Source: Firmicutes bacterium UBA6113
Lineage (GTDB): Bacteria > Bacillota > Clostridia > Tissierellales > Sedimentibacteraceae
Assembly: GCA_002422545.1 (NCBI GenBank)
Contig: DIWF01000027.1
Location: 309,437 to 373,436 of the forward strand
Direction of reading: 5' to 3'
DNA: 64,000 nucleotides
In this document: piece after piece, positions 1 to 9,293 of the stretch
Position numbering within the stretch: the first letter of the stretch is position 1
Layout of the letters: each line of letters starts with the position of its first letter
Notes under the pieces: generated by a model
What the model was told of the DNA's origin: nothing
The model's database searches: none
The model's input: only the letters and a program-made list of their open reading frames with translations
Translations under genes and position numbers: made by a program

Positions 1-2
1 AT

Positions 3-941
3 ATCATAGAAAACTCTGAACTTATCTATGAAAACATGCCTAAGCAGAGAAAATTCAAGTACAAGGCTTTAGTAAACATAACATACGGCTGCAATAACTT
101 CTGCACTTACTGTGTTGTTCCATATGTAAGAGGAAGAGAAAAGAGCAGGGAACCATTGGAAATAATCAACGAAGTTAAAGCACTTGCACTGGATGGCTGT
201 AAAGAAATCACGCTTTTAGGACAAAATGTAAACTCATATGGAAACAATCTTGAAAGCAAGTTCACTTTTGCAGAGCTTTTATATGAGATTAACAAAATAG
301 ACGGAATTGAAAGAATCCGATTTATGACTTCTCATCCCAAGGACTTGACTGACGATTTGATAATGGCAATAAAAGAATGCAGCAAGGTTTGCAATCATGT
401 TCATTTGCCTGTTCAGGCCGGAAGCAATGAAATACTTAAGAAAATGAACCGTAAATACACTAAGGAACATTATCTTGATTTAGTTTACAAACTAAAAAAA
501 GAAATACCCGATGTTGCCATAACAACAGACATAATCGTAGGCTTCCCCGGCGAAACAGAGGAAGACTTCCTTGAAACAGTTGATGTTGTTAAAAATGTGC
601 AGTATGATTCGGCATTTACATTCCTTTATTCAATGAGAGAAGGAACCAAGGCTGCTCTCATGGAAGATCAGATCCCTGATGAAGTTAAGCACGAAAGATT
701 TGACAGACTTTTGGATGTTCTGTACACAATAGTTCTTGAAAGAAACTCCCAGTGCATAGGACATACGTATCCTGTATTGGTTGAATCAACCAGCAAAACA
801 AGCGACAATTTCCTTACAGGAAGAACTGAACACTTTAGACTTGTTCACTTCAAGGGAACTGAAGAACTTTTGGGACAGATAGTGAATGTAAAAATAACAA
901 ACGTCAAAACATTCCACATGGAAGGCGAAATAGTCAACTAA
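3..941 (+). CDS. miaB: tRNA-2-methylthio-N6-dimethylallyladenosine synthase MiaB (5' end outside window)
   Basis: MiaB is a radical SAM enzyme that adds the methylthio group to i6A37 of tRNAs reading UNN codons. The frame is open to the left edge, so the N-terminal UPF0004 domain with the auxiliary-cluster cysteines is missing; the internal ATG at 36 is not the start. The radical SAM motif CNNFCTYC lies near the left edge and is followed by the VPYVRGRE stretch typical of MiaB. A conserved [10 protein letters not shown] segment and a C-terminal TRAM-like region follow. It is the first visible gene of an operon with mutS, mutL and miaA. MiaA makes the i6A substrate of MiaB, so the two enzymes of one modification pathway are encoded together. 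Confidence 0.96.
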   Translation: MIENSELIYENMPKQRKFKYKALVNITYGCNNFCTYCVVPYVRGREKSREPLEIINEVKALALDGCKEITLLGQNVNSYGNNLESKFTFAELLYEINKIDGIERIRFMTSHPKDLTDDLIMAIKECSKVCNHVHLPVQAGSNEILKKMNRKYTKEHYLDLVYKLKKEIPDVAITTDIIVGFPGETEEDFLETVDVVKNVQYDSAFTFLYSMREGTKAALMEDQIPDEVKHERFDRLLDVLYTIVLERNSQCIGHTYPVLVESTSKTSDNFLTGRTEHFRLVHFKGTEELLGQIVNVKITNVKTFHMEGEIVN

Positions 942-959
942 TACTACGGGAGGTTCATA

Positions 960-3581
960 ATGGCAAAGTATACACCCATGATGGAGCAGTATTTCAGCAT
1001 CAAGGAGCAGTACATGGACTGTATTCTTATGTACAGGCTGGGAGATTTTTATGAAATGTTCTTTGATGATGCTATAAAAGCATCAAAAGTACTTGAAATT
1101 GCATTGACAGGCCGTGACTGCGGCCAGGAAGAAAGAGCACCCATGTGTGGTGTTCCTTTTCATGCTGTTGACAATTACATTTCAAAGCTTATCGAAAACG
1201 GATACAAGGTTGCAATATGCGAGCAGCTTGAAGACCCTTCAGTTGCAAAAGGAATAGTCAAGCGAGATGTTATAAGGGTCATAACACCCGGCACCATAAT
1301 AGATCAAGGAATGCTTGATGAAAAAAGCAACAATTACCTTTGCTGCACCTATGTAGACAAGGGCTTCGGCATGTGCTACGCCGACATATCTACGGGAGAT
1401 TTATACGTCACAGAAAACATATCACTGAGTGATTTTGATATAAAAAACAGCAGATTTGATCTTTTGAAGGAAGAAATTTATAAAATAAATCCTTCAGAAA
1501 TTATTTCAAACAAGCTCACAGACAATGATGCAATTGATTCCATGATAACATGCTCAGAACCATTAAGCTACGGCGAATACAAGGAAATAATTCTCAACCA
1601 CTTCAAAGTGGTATCCCTTGATTCATTCGGGCTTTCTGACAACATCTATGCAGTCATGGCTCTAGGCATGCTTTTAAACTACCTTAACCAGACGCAAAAA
1701 ACTAATCTTGACCACATTAACAAACTTCATTTTTACAATGTGGGGGAATATCTGTACCTGGATTCCAGCACAAGAAAAAATCTTGAATTGATTGAAACGG
1801 TACGAGGCAAAAAAGGCCAGGGCACCCTGTACCACGTCCTTGACCATACAATGACTGCCATGGGAGGAAGACAGCTTAAAAGATGGATTGAAGAACCTTT
1901 AAAAAACATGGTTCTAATCAACAAGAGGCTTGATGCTGTTGAAGAACTTTACGGTAATGTAATGGCCTCAAACAACATCAAGGAAAGCTTAAAAAGCATT
2001 TACGACATAGAAAGGCTCATAAGCCGAATAGTTTACGGAAACTGCAACGGCAGGGACATGAATGCACTGAAGCAGTCTGTTTCAAGCCTTCCTGATTTAA
2101 AGAACGAACTTTCGGAGCTTTCCTCCAAAATGTTTGCTGAAATTCACGAAAATTTTGACACTCTGAGGGATATTTACGATTTAATAGACTCATCAATTGT
2201 TGACGAACCTCCCATTTCAGTGAAAGAAGGAGGAATCATCAAGGAAGGCTACAACTCAGAGCTTGATGAAATAAAGGAAATAACAATACACGGCAAAAAC
2301 TGGATTTCTGAACTTCAAAACAAGGAAAGAGAAGCAACGGGAATTAAAAACTTAAAAATAGGCTACACGAAAGTTTTCGGATATTATCTTGAAGTTACGC
2401 AGTCATATTTAAAAAATGTGCCCGAGCACTATATCAGAAAACAGACACTGGCAAACTGCGAGAGGTATGTCACTCCGGAACTAAAGGAAATGGAAGCTAA
2501 AATCCTCAATGCTGATGAGCAGTTGATGAAGCTTGAATATGAACTTTTTCTTGAAATAAGACAGCAAATCAAAAGTCAGGTTGTGAGAATTCAGGAAACT
2601 GCATTTGAAATTGCAGTTATCGATACTTTAAATTCACTTGCAATTGCATCTGTCAAGAACAATTATGTAAGGCCAAACATGAACAACACTGGCTGCATGA
2701 AAATTGTTGATGGAAGACACCCGGTAATAGAAAAAATAATGAAAAACGAAATGTTTGTTCCTAACGATACATACATTGACAACAAGGAACACCGCATGTC
2801 AATCATCACAGGACCCAACATGGCCGGTAAGTCCACGTACATGAGGCAAGTTGCCCTCATAGCACTCCTTGCTCACATAGGAAGCTTTGTTCCTGCTAAA
2901 AGTGCAGAGATTTGCATTCTGGACAAAATATTCACACGTGTTGGAGCTTCCGATGACCTGTCCCAGGGGCAAAGCACGTTTATGGTCGAAATGAGTGAAG
3001 TTTCAAACATTCTGAACAATGCCACTGAAAACAGCCTTCTCATTCTTGATGAAATAGGAAGAGGCACAAGCACATATGACGGCTTAAGCATCGCCTGGAG
3101 CGTAGTTGAGTATATTACAAAAAAAATTAAGGCTAAAACATTGTTTGCAACTCATTACCACGAGCTTTCCGAGCTTGAAAGCAAATTAAAAAGTGTTAAA
3201 AATTACAGGATATTAATAAAGGAAGACAACGATAAAATAATATTCCTCCGAAAAATAGTGGAAGGAAGCGTGGACAGAAGCTACGGAATCCAGGTAGCCA
3301 ACCTAGCAGGGCTGCCTGATGAAGTTGTAGTTAGAGCAAAGGAAATTTTGTCCCAGCTTGACGAAAGCGACATAAACAAGCCGTTTGCAAAGAAAAAGAA
3401 AGACAGAATAACAGATAATTTCCAGGTTTCCATGTTCCATGAAGACCCGATTGAAAACAGCAAGAACAAAGAATACAAGGAACTTTCTGAAATAATAAAA
3501 AACATTGATATAAACAATGTAACTCCGGTTAAAGCTTTTACACTTTTAAATGATATAATTGAAAAGGCAAAACACATTTAA
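960..3581 (+). CDS. mutS: DNA mismatch repair protein MutS
   Basis: MutS recognises mismatches and small loops and starts methyl-independent repair with MutL. At 873 aa it is full length. The mismatch-wedge motif Phe-x-Glu is at residues 30-32 (GDFYE). The Walker A motif GPNMAGKST is near residue 618 and the Walker B stretch LLILDEIGRGTSTYDG near 695. The C-terminal tail carries the helix-turn-helix dimerisation region. The start is 18 nt after the miaB stop and is preceded by GGGAGG. The mutL start follows the stop by 12 nt, so the two are almost certainly co-transcribed. Confidence 0.98.
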   Translation: MAKYTPMMEQYFSIKEQYMDCILMYRLGDFYEMFFDDAIKASKVLEIALTGRDCGQEERAPMCGVPFHAVDNYISKLIENGYKVAICEQLEDPSVAKGIVKRDVIRVITPGTIIDQGMLDEKSNNYLCCTYVDKGFGMCYADISTGDLYVTENISLSDFDIKNSRFDLLKEEIYKINPSEIISNKLTDNDAIDSMITCSEPLSYGEYKEIILNHFKVVSLDSFGLSDNIYAVMALGMLLNYLNQTQKTNLDHINKLHFYNVGEYLYLDSSTRKNLELIETVRGKKGQGTLYHVLDHTMTAMGGRQLKRWIEEPLKNMVLINKRLDAVEELYGNVMASNNIKESLKSIYDIERLISRIVYGNCNGRDMNALKQSVSSLPDLKNELSELSSKMFAEIHENFDTLRDIYDLIDSSIVDEPPISVKEGGIIKEGYNSELDEIKEITIHGKNWISELQNKEREATGIKNLKIGYTKVFGYYLEVTQSYLKNVPEHYIRKQTLANCERYVTPELKEMEAKILNADEQLMKLEYELFLEIRQQIKSQVVRIQETAFEIAVIDTLNSLAIASVKNNYVRPNMNNTGCMKIVDGRHPVIEKIMKNEMFVPNDTYIDNKEHRMSIITGPNMAGKSTYMRQVALIALLAHIGSFVPAKSAEICILDKIFTRVGASDDLSQGQSTFMVEMSEVSNILNNATENSLLILDEIGRGTSTYDGLSIAWSVVEYITKKIKAKTLFATHYHELSELESKLKSVKNYRILIKEDNDKIIFLRKIVEGSVDRSYGIQVANLAGLPDEVVVRAKEILSQLDESDINKPFAKKKKDRITDNFQVSMFHEDPIENSKNKEYKELSEIIKNIDINNVTPVKAFTLLNDIIEKAKHI

Positions 3582-3593
3582 AGAAGGTGGACC

Positions 3594-5543
3594 ATGGCTA
3601 AAATACATTTGTTGGACAACGAAACAATCAACAAAATTGCTGCAGGCGAGGTTATTGAAAGCCCTAAATCAATAGTGAAGGAACTTGTTGAAAATTCCAT
3701 CGACGCCAAAGCTGACGAAATAATAGTTGAAATTAAAAACGGCGGTAAAAGTTTAATCAGAATATCAGACAACGGAAAAGGAATTAACAAGGATGAAGTT
3801 GAAGATGCCTTCAGAAGACACTGCACCAGCAAAATTGAGACATCAGACGACCTTAATTCTCTTTTCACTCTCGGTTTCAGAGGAGAAGCGCTGGCAAGCA
3901 TTGCAGCAGTTGCACATGTGGAAGTGATAACACGTACTGCAAGCGATGACTACGGCATAAAGATGACCATAGAAGGCGGAGAAATTAAATTAAAGGAAGA
4001 TGTTGGATGTCCCGTTGGAACAACAATCACGGTGACGGAGCTGTTTTACAATGTTCCGGCCAGAAAGAAGTTCTTAAAAAGTGATTCATCAGAAAGCGGA
4101 AGCATAAACGAGGTTGTTGTGTCACTTGCCCTGAGCAAGCAAAACATTTCATTTAAATATGTGAACAACGGTTCCATGGCATTCAGAACGCCCAAGACAA
4201 CCAATCTTTTAAACACAATTTCAAGCCTCTACGAAAAGGATTTGTACAATTCACTCCTGAAAGTGGAATATGAAGAGAACAACATAAAAATAACGGGATA
4301 TACAACAAATCTTAATTACTACAGAGGAAACAGAAAGCAGCAGGTAGTCTTTGTCAATGACAGATTCATAAAGCACAAGAGAATAAATTATTTCATTGAA
4401 GCTGCATACAACACGCTTTTACCTAAAAATAAATATCCTGCATGCTTTTTAAAAATCGAACTAGATCCTTCACTTGTTGATGTTAATGTGCATCCGGCCA
4501 AGACTGAAGTGCGTTTCCAAAATGAGGAGTTCGTCTTAAGTGAAGTGAAAAGAGCTATATACAAATCACTTAACTCTAAGAGCATAATGAAGGAAATAAC
4601 AAACGATATTTATTTAAGAGAAGAACATCGGGTCAAAAAAGAACTGTCAAGCAACTTTTCCGTGTTTGAAAGAATAAATAAAGATAGCAATTTATCCATG
4701 TATGACAGCACAGATTATTCTGATAGTTCAAACTACGATAACATAAAGTTCAAGGAAGTAAGCTTCACTGAAAATAACACAGTTGATGTTTTTGAAAATG
4801 CAATAGAAGAAGAGGCAAGTAAAGATAAATATGTAGATTTAGGCCACATAAATATCTTTGAAGACAATGATCTAAAACAAAGCGATTATGCAAAAGACGA
4901 AATTAATACTCCAATACAGCACACATTTTTAGAACCTGAAGAGCAAACAGAAAGCAAAATTCCGGAACTCGTGGTTGTTGGAATTGTCATGGACACATAT
5001 ATAATCTGCGAAAATCCGGAAAAAACCGAGATGTTTATGATCGATCAGCACGCTGCCCATGAAAGAATAAACTACGAGAAATTCTTGGGCCAGTACAACA
5101 AAAAACAAATCATTAAGCAGGAGCTATTAGTGCCTGAGGTTATAAATTTGTCATATGATGACTTCAGCACGGCATCAGATAACATGGAAATTTTCGAAAA
5201 TTTAGGATTTTCCGTTGAAAACTTTGGGATTAATGCTATACTAATAAATAATGTGCCGACCATATTCGTAGATTCTAATATCAAGGACGTATTTTTAACC
5301 ATATTGGATTCGATGAAAGACTCTGGCAAATCCAATTTAAACTTGCTCATTGACAAAATTATTAAAAACGCATGCGTCAAATCCGTTAAGGCAGGCGACA
5401 GGCTGCATGTGTCAGAAGTAAGAGCACTGCTGGATAACCTTAAAAAAACAGAAAATCCTTATACATGCCCTCACGGAAGGCCGGTAATAATAAAAATGAC
5501 AAAATATGAAATAGAAAAAATGTTTGAAAGAATCCAAAGTTAA
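3594..5543 (+). CDS. mutL: DNA mismatch repair protein MutL, endonuclease type
   Basis: MutL couples MutS mismatch recognition to strand incision and excision. The N-terminal GHKL ATPase motifs are all visible: ELVENSIDAKA, DNGKG and GFRGEAL. A variable acidic linker spans roughly residues 340-460. The C-terminal domain carries DQHAAHERINYE near residue 483, which matches the DQHA(X)2E(X)4E metal-binding motif of nicking MutL proteins. The CPHGRP motif lies near the C terminus. This organism therefore should use a MutL nickase rather than MutH, as in other Firmicutes. The ribosome binding site is AGAAGGTGG before the ATG. Confidence 0.98.
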   Translation: MAKIHLLDNETINKIAAGEVIESPKSIVKELVENSIDAKADEIIVEIKNGGKSLIRISDNGKGINKDEVEDAFRRHCTSKIETSDDLNSLFTLGFRGEALASIAAVAHVEVITRTASDDYGIKMTIEGGEIKLKEDVGCPVGTTITVTELFYNVPARKKFLKSDSSESGSINEVVVSLALSKQNISFKYVNNGSMAFRTPKTTNLLNTISSLYEKDLYNSLLKVEYEENNIKITGYTTNLNYYRGNRKQQVVFVNDRFIKHKRINYFIEAAYNTLLPKNKYPACFLKIELDPSLVDVNVHPAKTEVRFQNEEFVLSEVKRAIYKSLNSKSIMKEITNDIYLREEHRVKKELSSNFSVFERINKDSNLSMYDSTDYSDSSNYDNIKFKEVSFTENNTVDVFENAIEEEASKDKYVDLGHINIFEDNDLKQSDYAKDEINTPIQHTFLEPEEQTESKIPELVVVGIVMDTYIICENPEKTEMFMIDQHAAHERINYEKFLGQYNKKQIIKQELLVPEVINLSYDDFSTASDNMEIFENLGFSVENFGINAILINNVPTIFVDSNIKDVFLTILDSMKDSGKSNLNLLIDKIIKNACVKSVKAGDRLHVSEVRALLDNLKKTENPYTCPHGRPVIIKMTKYEIEKMFERIQS

Positions 5544-5555
5544 AGGAAATTTAAA

Positions 5556-6488
5556 ATGAGTAATAAAATAATAGTGATAGTCGGACCTACTGCTGTTGGA
5601 AAGACTTATGTTTCAATTGAACTTGCAAAAAAGCTGGGCACTGAAATAATCTCAGCTGACTCAATGCAGATTTATAAAGGTATGGATGTGGGTACCGCAA
5701 AAATCATGGATGAGGAAAAACAGGGAATAGTACATCATATGATTGATTTGATTAACCCCGATGAAGATTATTCTGTTTCGGATTTTAAAACAGAAGCAGA
5801 AAAAAACATCGATGACATGCTTTCAAGAGGCAAGATTCCTGTAATTGTTGGCGGAAGCGGCCTTTATGTAAATTCTCTCATTTATAACCTTGATTTTTCC
5901 AATGCAAAATCCAATGACAAACTAAGAGACTATTACTCTTATTATCATAAGGAACACGGCGAAGATGCCCTTTATGAAAAACTTAAGAAAATTGACCCTG
6001 AATCTGCAGAAAAGATACACAAGAACAACGTAAAGCGAGTAATACGTGCATTGGAGGTTTATGACCTCACAGGAAGAAAATTTTCAGAGACGAATACGGA
6101 CATAAGAAAAAAAAGCAGCAAATATGACTTCATACTAATTGGTCTTAGCATGGACAGAAAGATCCTTTACGAAAGAATAAACCAAAGGGTTGACAAAATG
6201 ATTGATGATGGGCTGGTAGGAGAAGTAAAATCACTTCTCCACAAAGGTTTTGAAAAAAAACTGATTTCAATGCAAGCAATAGGGTATAAAGAAATTATAG
6301 AATTTCTTGAAGGAAACATCAATTTGGAAGAAGCCGTAAACATTCTCAAGCAAAATACCAGACATTTTGCCAAGAGACAGTTCACATGGTTTTTAAAGGA
6401 TGAAAATGTGAAATGGTTTAACATTGAAGATGCGAATAAAATTGATGCATCTTTAGAACAAATATATGAATATTTAAACCTTAATTAA
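5556..6488 (+). CDS. miaA: tRNA dimethylallyltransferase MiaA
   Basis: MiaA transfers dimethylallyl from DMAPP to A37 of tRNAs reading UNN codons, making the substrate of MiaB encoded upstream. The P-loop GPTAVGKT is at residues 9-16. The DSMQIYKGMDVGTAK motif, a signature of the family, follows. The insertion domain and the C-terminal AIGYKE and TRHFAKRQFTWF motifs are present. The 310-aa length is normal. It starts 12 nt after mutL with an AAAGGA site and sits directly before hfq, the classical miaA-hfq pair. Confidence 0.98.
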   Translation: MSNKIIVIVGPTAVGKTYVSIELAKKLGTEIISADSMQIYKGMDVGTAKIMDEEKQGIVHHMIDLINPDEDYSVSDFKTEAEKNIDDMLSRGKIPVIVGGSGLYVNSLIYNLDFSNAKSNDKLRDYYSYYHKEHGEDALYEKLKKIDPESAEKIHKNNVKRVIRALEVYDLTGRKFSETNTDIRKKSSKYDFILIGLSMDRKILYERINQRVDKMIDDGLVGEVKSLLHKGFEKKLISMQAIGYKEIIEFLEGNINLEEAVNILKQNTRHFAKRQFTWFLKDENVKWFNIEDANKIDASLEQIYEYLNLN

Positions 6489-6509
6489 CCATGAAAGGAG
6501 AGTTTGTGT

Positions 6510-6746
6510 ATGAATTCAATCAATTTGCAGGACGCTTTTTTAAACAATGTAAGAAGAGAAAAAATAACAATAACAATATTTTTAAACAACGGTTATAAAC
6601 TTACAGGCACAGTAATAGGCTTTGACAACTACGTGGTTTTCATTGAAACAGACAAGGGACAGCAGCTTGTTTACAAACACGCAATAACATCAATACTGCC
6701 ATACAAGCAGGTAAGACTTTTCAGCAACGAAATTATAGAGGAGTAA
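6510..6746 (+). CDS. hfq: RNA chaperone Hfq
   Basis: Hfq forms a hexameric Sm ring that pairs small RNAs with mRNAs. The 78-aa protein is little more than the Sm core. Sm1 (NGYKLTGTVIGFDNYVVFI) and Sm2 (YKHAITSI) are both clear, and the acidic C-terminal tail of enterobacterial Hfq is absent, as usual in Firmicutes. I chose the ATG at 6510, nine bases after AAGGAG, rather than the in-frame TTG at 6504. The next gene begins 3 nt after the stop, so hfq and the PLP enzyme gene are translationally close. Confidence 0.97.
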   Translation: MNSINLQDAFLNNVRREKITITIFLNNGYKLTGTVIGFDNYVVFIETDKGQQLVYKHAITSILPYKQVRLFSNEIIEE

Positions 6747-6749
6747 TAA

Positions 6750-8045
6750 ATGTCGACAGAAGAAATATTATGTAAACAGTTTGGCATAAGCGAAACTGTT
6801 TATAATTATGTTACAAAAATTGAAAAAGATTTAAAAGAAAAATATTTTGAAAAAATAGAAAAAACAAGGGAATCAAATCAATATAAAGTAATCCATGCAA
6901 TGCAGGAACACAAGCTTGACTACACAAACTTTTACTGGAACACAGGCTATGGATACGACGATGTAGGAAGAGAAAAAGCAGAAAAAATATTTGCATCCGT
7001 CTTTCACACTGAAGATGCACTTGTTAGACCGTCAATAGCTTCAGGAACTCATGCTCTTTACCTTACATTGTCAGCCATACTTCAGCACGGTGATGAGACA
7101 ATTGCCATATCAGGACGTCCGTATGACACGCTTCTGACTGTTCTAGGAGAAGAAGGAAATGAACCTTGTAATTTGAAGGAAGCAGGAATCATATACAAGG
7201 AAATTCCTCTTTACAACAATGACATTGATTGGGAAAGTGCAATAAAGGCTGTTACTATGAAGACAAAGCTTCTAATGATTCAGCGCTCCACAGGCTACAG
7301 CTTCAGACCTGCTCTTACACTTGAAAAAATAAAAATTGCAATATCAAAAATCAGAGAAGTTTATCCTAACATCTACATAATGGTTGACAACTGTTACGGA
7401 GAATTCATAGAAGAAATCGAACCTTCTGATATAGGAGCCGATGTAATAGTAGGATCATTGATCAAAAATCCCGGAGGAGGAATTGCTCTTTCCGGAGGTT
7501 ATGTTGCAGGTAAAAAAGCAATAATAGACCGTGTAGCAAACCGCCTTACAGCTCCTGGAGTGGGAAAGGAAATAGGTCTTACATTCGGTACAACCAGAAA
7601 CACACTGCAGGGACTTTTCTTTGCTCCACACATAGTAAGCGAAGCAGTAAAGGGCGCAATGCTGTTCGGAGGAGTGTTCAGTTCACTTGGTTTTGAAGTG
7701 ACTCCTACACTGGAGGAAGACAGAAGCGATATTGTTCAGGCAATTAAGTTCAACAACAAGGATATGGTGATTAGAATCTGCGAGGCAATTCAAAACGCCT
7801 CACCTGTTGATTCTCATGTTTCACCTGTTCCATGGGATATGCCGGGATACTCAAACCAGGTAATTATGGCATCCGGTGCCTTTGTGTCAGGTTCATCAAT
7901 AGAATTAAGCGCAGATGCACCAATGAGACCTCCATACATAGCATACATACAGGGCGGGTTGTTCTATGACCACTGCAAGCTGGGCGTAATGCTATCTCTT
8001 GAAAAAATGATGGAGTTTGAAGAAGTGAAAAATAAGATATCATAA
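6750..8045 (+). CDS. YnbB-like PLP-dependent protein (methionine gamma-lyase / 'aluminium resistance' family)
   Basis: This 431-aa protein belongs to the fold-type I PLP enzymes annotated as aluminium resistance or methionine gamma-lyase family proteins; B. subtilis YnbB also sits next to hfq. The SGTHALYLTLSAI segment near residue 95 and the IVGSLIKNPGGGIALSGGYVAGK segment near residue 240, which contains the likely Schiff-base lysine, are visible. The substrate of this branch is not established by the sequence. GAGGAG precedes the ATG. A strong hairpin terminator directly after the stop ends the miaB-hfq operon here. Confidence 0.9.
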   Translation: MSTEEILCKQFGISETVYNYVTKIEKDLKEKYFEKIEKTRESNQYKVIHAMQEHKLDYTNFYWNTGYGYDDVGREKAEKIFASVFHTEDALVRPSIASGTHALYLTLSAILQHGDETIAISGRPYDTLLTVLGEEGNEPCNLKEAGIIYKEIPLYNNDIDWESAIKAVTMKTKLLMIQRSTGYSFRPALTLEKIKIAISKIREVYPNIYIMVDNCYGEFIEEIEPSDIGADVIVGSLIKNPGGGIALSGGYVAGKKAIIDRVANRLTAPGVGKEIGLTFGTTRNTLQGLFFAPHIVSEAVKGAMLFGGVFSSLGFEVTPTLEEDRSDIVQAIKFNNKDMVIRICEAIQNASPVDSHVSPVPWDMPGYSNQVIMASGAFVSGSSIELSADAPMRPPYIAYIQGGLFYDHCKLGVMLSLEKMMEFEEVKNKIS

Positions 8046-8049
8046 TATA

Positions 8050-8081
8050 AATCCGCACGATAACATATCGTGCGGATTTTT
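8050..8081 (+). terminator. Intrinsic terminator of the miaB-to-ynbB operon
   Basis: A 13-bp perfect stem (8050-8062 with 8066-8078) has a 3-nt gap and is followed by a T run. It lies 5 nt after the ynbB-like stop codon. Confidence 0.92.
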
Positions 8082-8091
8082 GTCATAAAAC

Positions 8092-8123
8092 AAAAACCTC
8101 ATGTTATGATAACATGAGGTTTT
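8092..8123 (-). terminator. Intrinsic terminator of lexA (usable in both directions)
   Basis: Near-perfect inverted repeat 8093-8107 / 8109-8123 with A and T runs at the ends. It lies 3 nt beyond the lexA stop on the minus strand and backs on to the terminator of the convergent operon. Confidence 0.88.
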
Positions 8124-8126
8124 ATA

Positions 8127-8750
8127 TTAATATTTTCGAACAACTGCTTTTACAACACCCAGGATGTACGGATTTTTTACTAAAATAGGATCCATGGTGC
8201 TGTTTTGAGGCTGCAGACGTATGTGATCTTTTTCCTTGTAAAAAGTTTTTACTGTAGCTTCATCATCTATGAGTGCAACAACTATGTCTCCGTTTTTTGC
8301 AGTATTCTGAGAATTTACAATTACAAAGTCTCCGTTTAAAATTCCGGCTTCAATCATGCTTTCACCTTTTACCTTCAACACATATGACTCTTTGTTACCT
8401 ACAAAGTCTACGGAAATGGGAAGAGTGTCATCAACATTTTCAACGGCAAGTATGGGAGCTCCGGCAGTAACTGTACCTATTATTGGAACATTCACAATTT
8501 CTTTTTTTGGAAGATTGCAGCATATATCATCTATATCAATAAGTTCAAGAGCTCGTCTTTTGTTTGTTCCTTTTTTTAAATAACCTTTTTCTTCCAATGT
8601 GCTCAAGTGTGCATGTACCGAAGAAGTAGAGCTTAAACCTACAGCTTTGCAGATTTCACGGATTGACGGGGGATAGCCTCTCAGCGCCAGTTCATTCTTT
8701 ATGTATTGCAGTATTTTAACTTGCTTATCGCTCAAGCCTTCATAATTCAT
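8127..8750 (-). CDS. lexA: SOS repressor LexA
   Basis: LexA represses DNA-damage genes and cleaves itself when RecA filaments form. The 207-aa protein has an N-terminal winged helix-turn-helix (residues 1-65), the cleavage bond Ala96-Gly97 in VTAGAP, catalytic Ser131 in GESM and Lys168 in ATVKTF. The start is the ATG at 8750 behind AGAGGTGG; the frame is open further upstream, but that part crosses the control region and does not resemble LexA. The gene is divergent from a yneA-like gene, as in Bacillus. A weak LexA box (8802-8815) lies in its own upstream region, suggesting autorepression. Confidence 0.97.
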   Translation of the reverse strand: MNYEGLSDKQVKILQYIKNELALRGYPPSIREICKAVGLSSTSSVHAHLSTLEEKGYLKKGTNKRRALELIDIDDICCNLPKKEIVNVPIIGTVTAGAPILAVENVDDTLPISVDFVGNKESYVLKVKGESMIEAGILNGDFVIVNSQNTAKNGDIVVALIDDEATVKTFYKEKDHIRLQPQNSTMDPILVKNPYILGVVKAVVRKY

Positions 8751-8801
8751 GGTTCCACCTCTTTTCTTTTTCTTTATATTACCATACTTCTCATAATAAA
8801 T

Positions 8802-8815
8802 CAAACATTTGTTTG
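8802..8815 (-). promoter_or_regulatory. LexA box (degenerate), lexA side
   Basis: CAAACATTTGTTTG matches 11 of 14 positions of the Firmicutes LexA consensus CGAACATATGTTCG and is symmetric. It sits just upstream of a TATTAT -10-like hexamer facing lexA. The position fits autorepression; the strength of this site is uncertain. Confidence 0.6.
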
Positions 8816-8834
8816 AGAAAAATGTAAAAACATG

Positions 8835-8863
8835 TTGACATCGAACAGATGTTCTGCTAGAAT
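8835..8863 (+). promoter_or_regulatory. Promoter of the yneA-like gene
   Basis: TTGACA (8835-8840), a 17-nt spacer, then TAGAAT (8858-8863). The spacer is almost filled by a perfect LexA box, so LexA binding should block RNA polymerase directly. Confidence 0.88.
8842..8855 (+). promoter_or_regulatory. LexA box (perfect core) in the yneA-like promoter
   Basis: CGAACAGATGTTCT contains the exact GAAC-N4-GTTC core and lies between the -35 and -10 hexamers of the rightward promoter. Confidence 0.92.
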
Positions 8864-8869
8864 TGAGAT

Positions 8870-8883
8870 AGAAAATATGTTCG
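8870..8883 (+). promoter_or_regulatory. Second LexA box downstream of the yneA-like promoter
   Basis: AGAAAATATGTTCG differs from the LexA consensus at two positions (core GAAA-N4-GTTC). It sits at the expected transcription start and overlaps the start of the ribosome binding site region. Together with the site at 8842 it would give tight repression. Confidence 0.7.
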
Positions 8884-8892
8884 AGGTGAATT

Positions 8893-9207
8893 ATGATAAT
8901 ATTAAACAAATACAAAGTAAACAATATGAAAAAGTTTAAAAGATTTATGTTTTTATCGATATTATCAATGAGCATGCTTGTTTTTACATTTGCTGCAACT
9001 TTTAACGCATATTCCAAAGACATACCTCAGTTTGACATGGTAACTGTTCAGGACGGAGACACCCTTTGGTCAATTGCATCAAGCTATGCAGATAACAGCA
9101 ATACGGACATAAGGGAACTGGTTTATTTAATATCTAATGAAAACAGCATATATAATGCTTCCATCTATCCTGGCGATGTGATTAAAGTTCCTATGAGTGT
9201 GGAATAA
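8893..9207 (+). CDS. YneA-like SOS cell-division suppressor (membrane anchor plus LysM)
   Basis: The 104-aa protein has a basic start, one hydrophobic segment (about residues 17-37) and a LysM domain (about residues 52-101, VQDGDTLWSIA through YPGDVIKVP). This is the layout of YneA, which halts division during the SOS response from outside the membrane. The gene is divergent from lexA, as yneA is in Bacillus. GAGGTGA ends 3 nt before the ATG at 8893; a second ATG at 8926 is possible. Sequence identity to Bacillus YneA outside LysM looks low, so the assignment rests on architecture, location and the LexA boxes. Confidence 0.85.
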   Translation: MIILNKYKVNNMKKFKRFMFLSILSMSMLVFTFAATFNAYSKDIPQFDMVTVQDGDTLWSIASSYADNSNTDIRELVYLISNENSIYNASIYPGDVIKVPMSVE

Positions 9208-9226
9208 TGCATATGTTAAGTTTTTA

Positions 9227-9255
9227 TTGACATTCATCATTATAGTGAATATAAT
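9227..9255 (+). promoter_or_regulatory. Consensus sigma-A promoter of the MutS2-like leader
   Basis: TTGACA (9227-9232), 17-nt spacer, TATAAT (9250-9255): a perfect match to the consensus. Transcription should begin near 9261-9263, exactly where the first paired strand of the leader starts. No LexA box is present. Confidence 0.9.
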
Positions 9256-9293
9256 ATAATTAAGGTAGATTTTAGTGATTACAGGAGAGTTTT

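Noticed and set aside
8751..9023. N-terminal extension of LexA from an upstream in-frame start
   Set aside because: It would cross the LexA boxes and the divergent promoter, is AT-driven, and the ATG at 8750 has a good ribosome binding site and gives normal LexA length.
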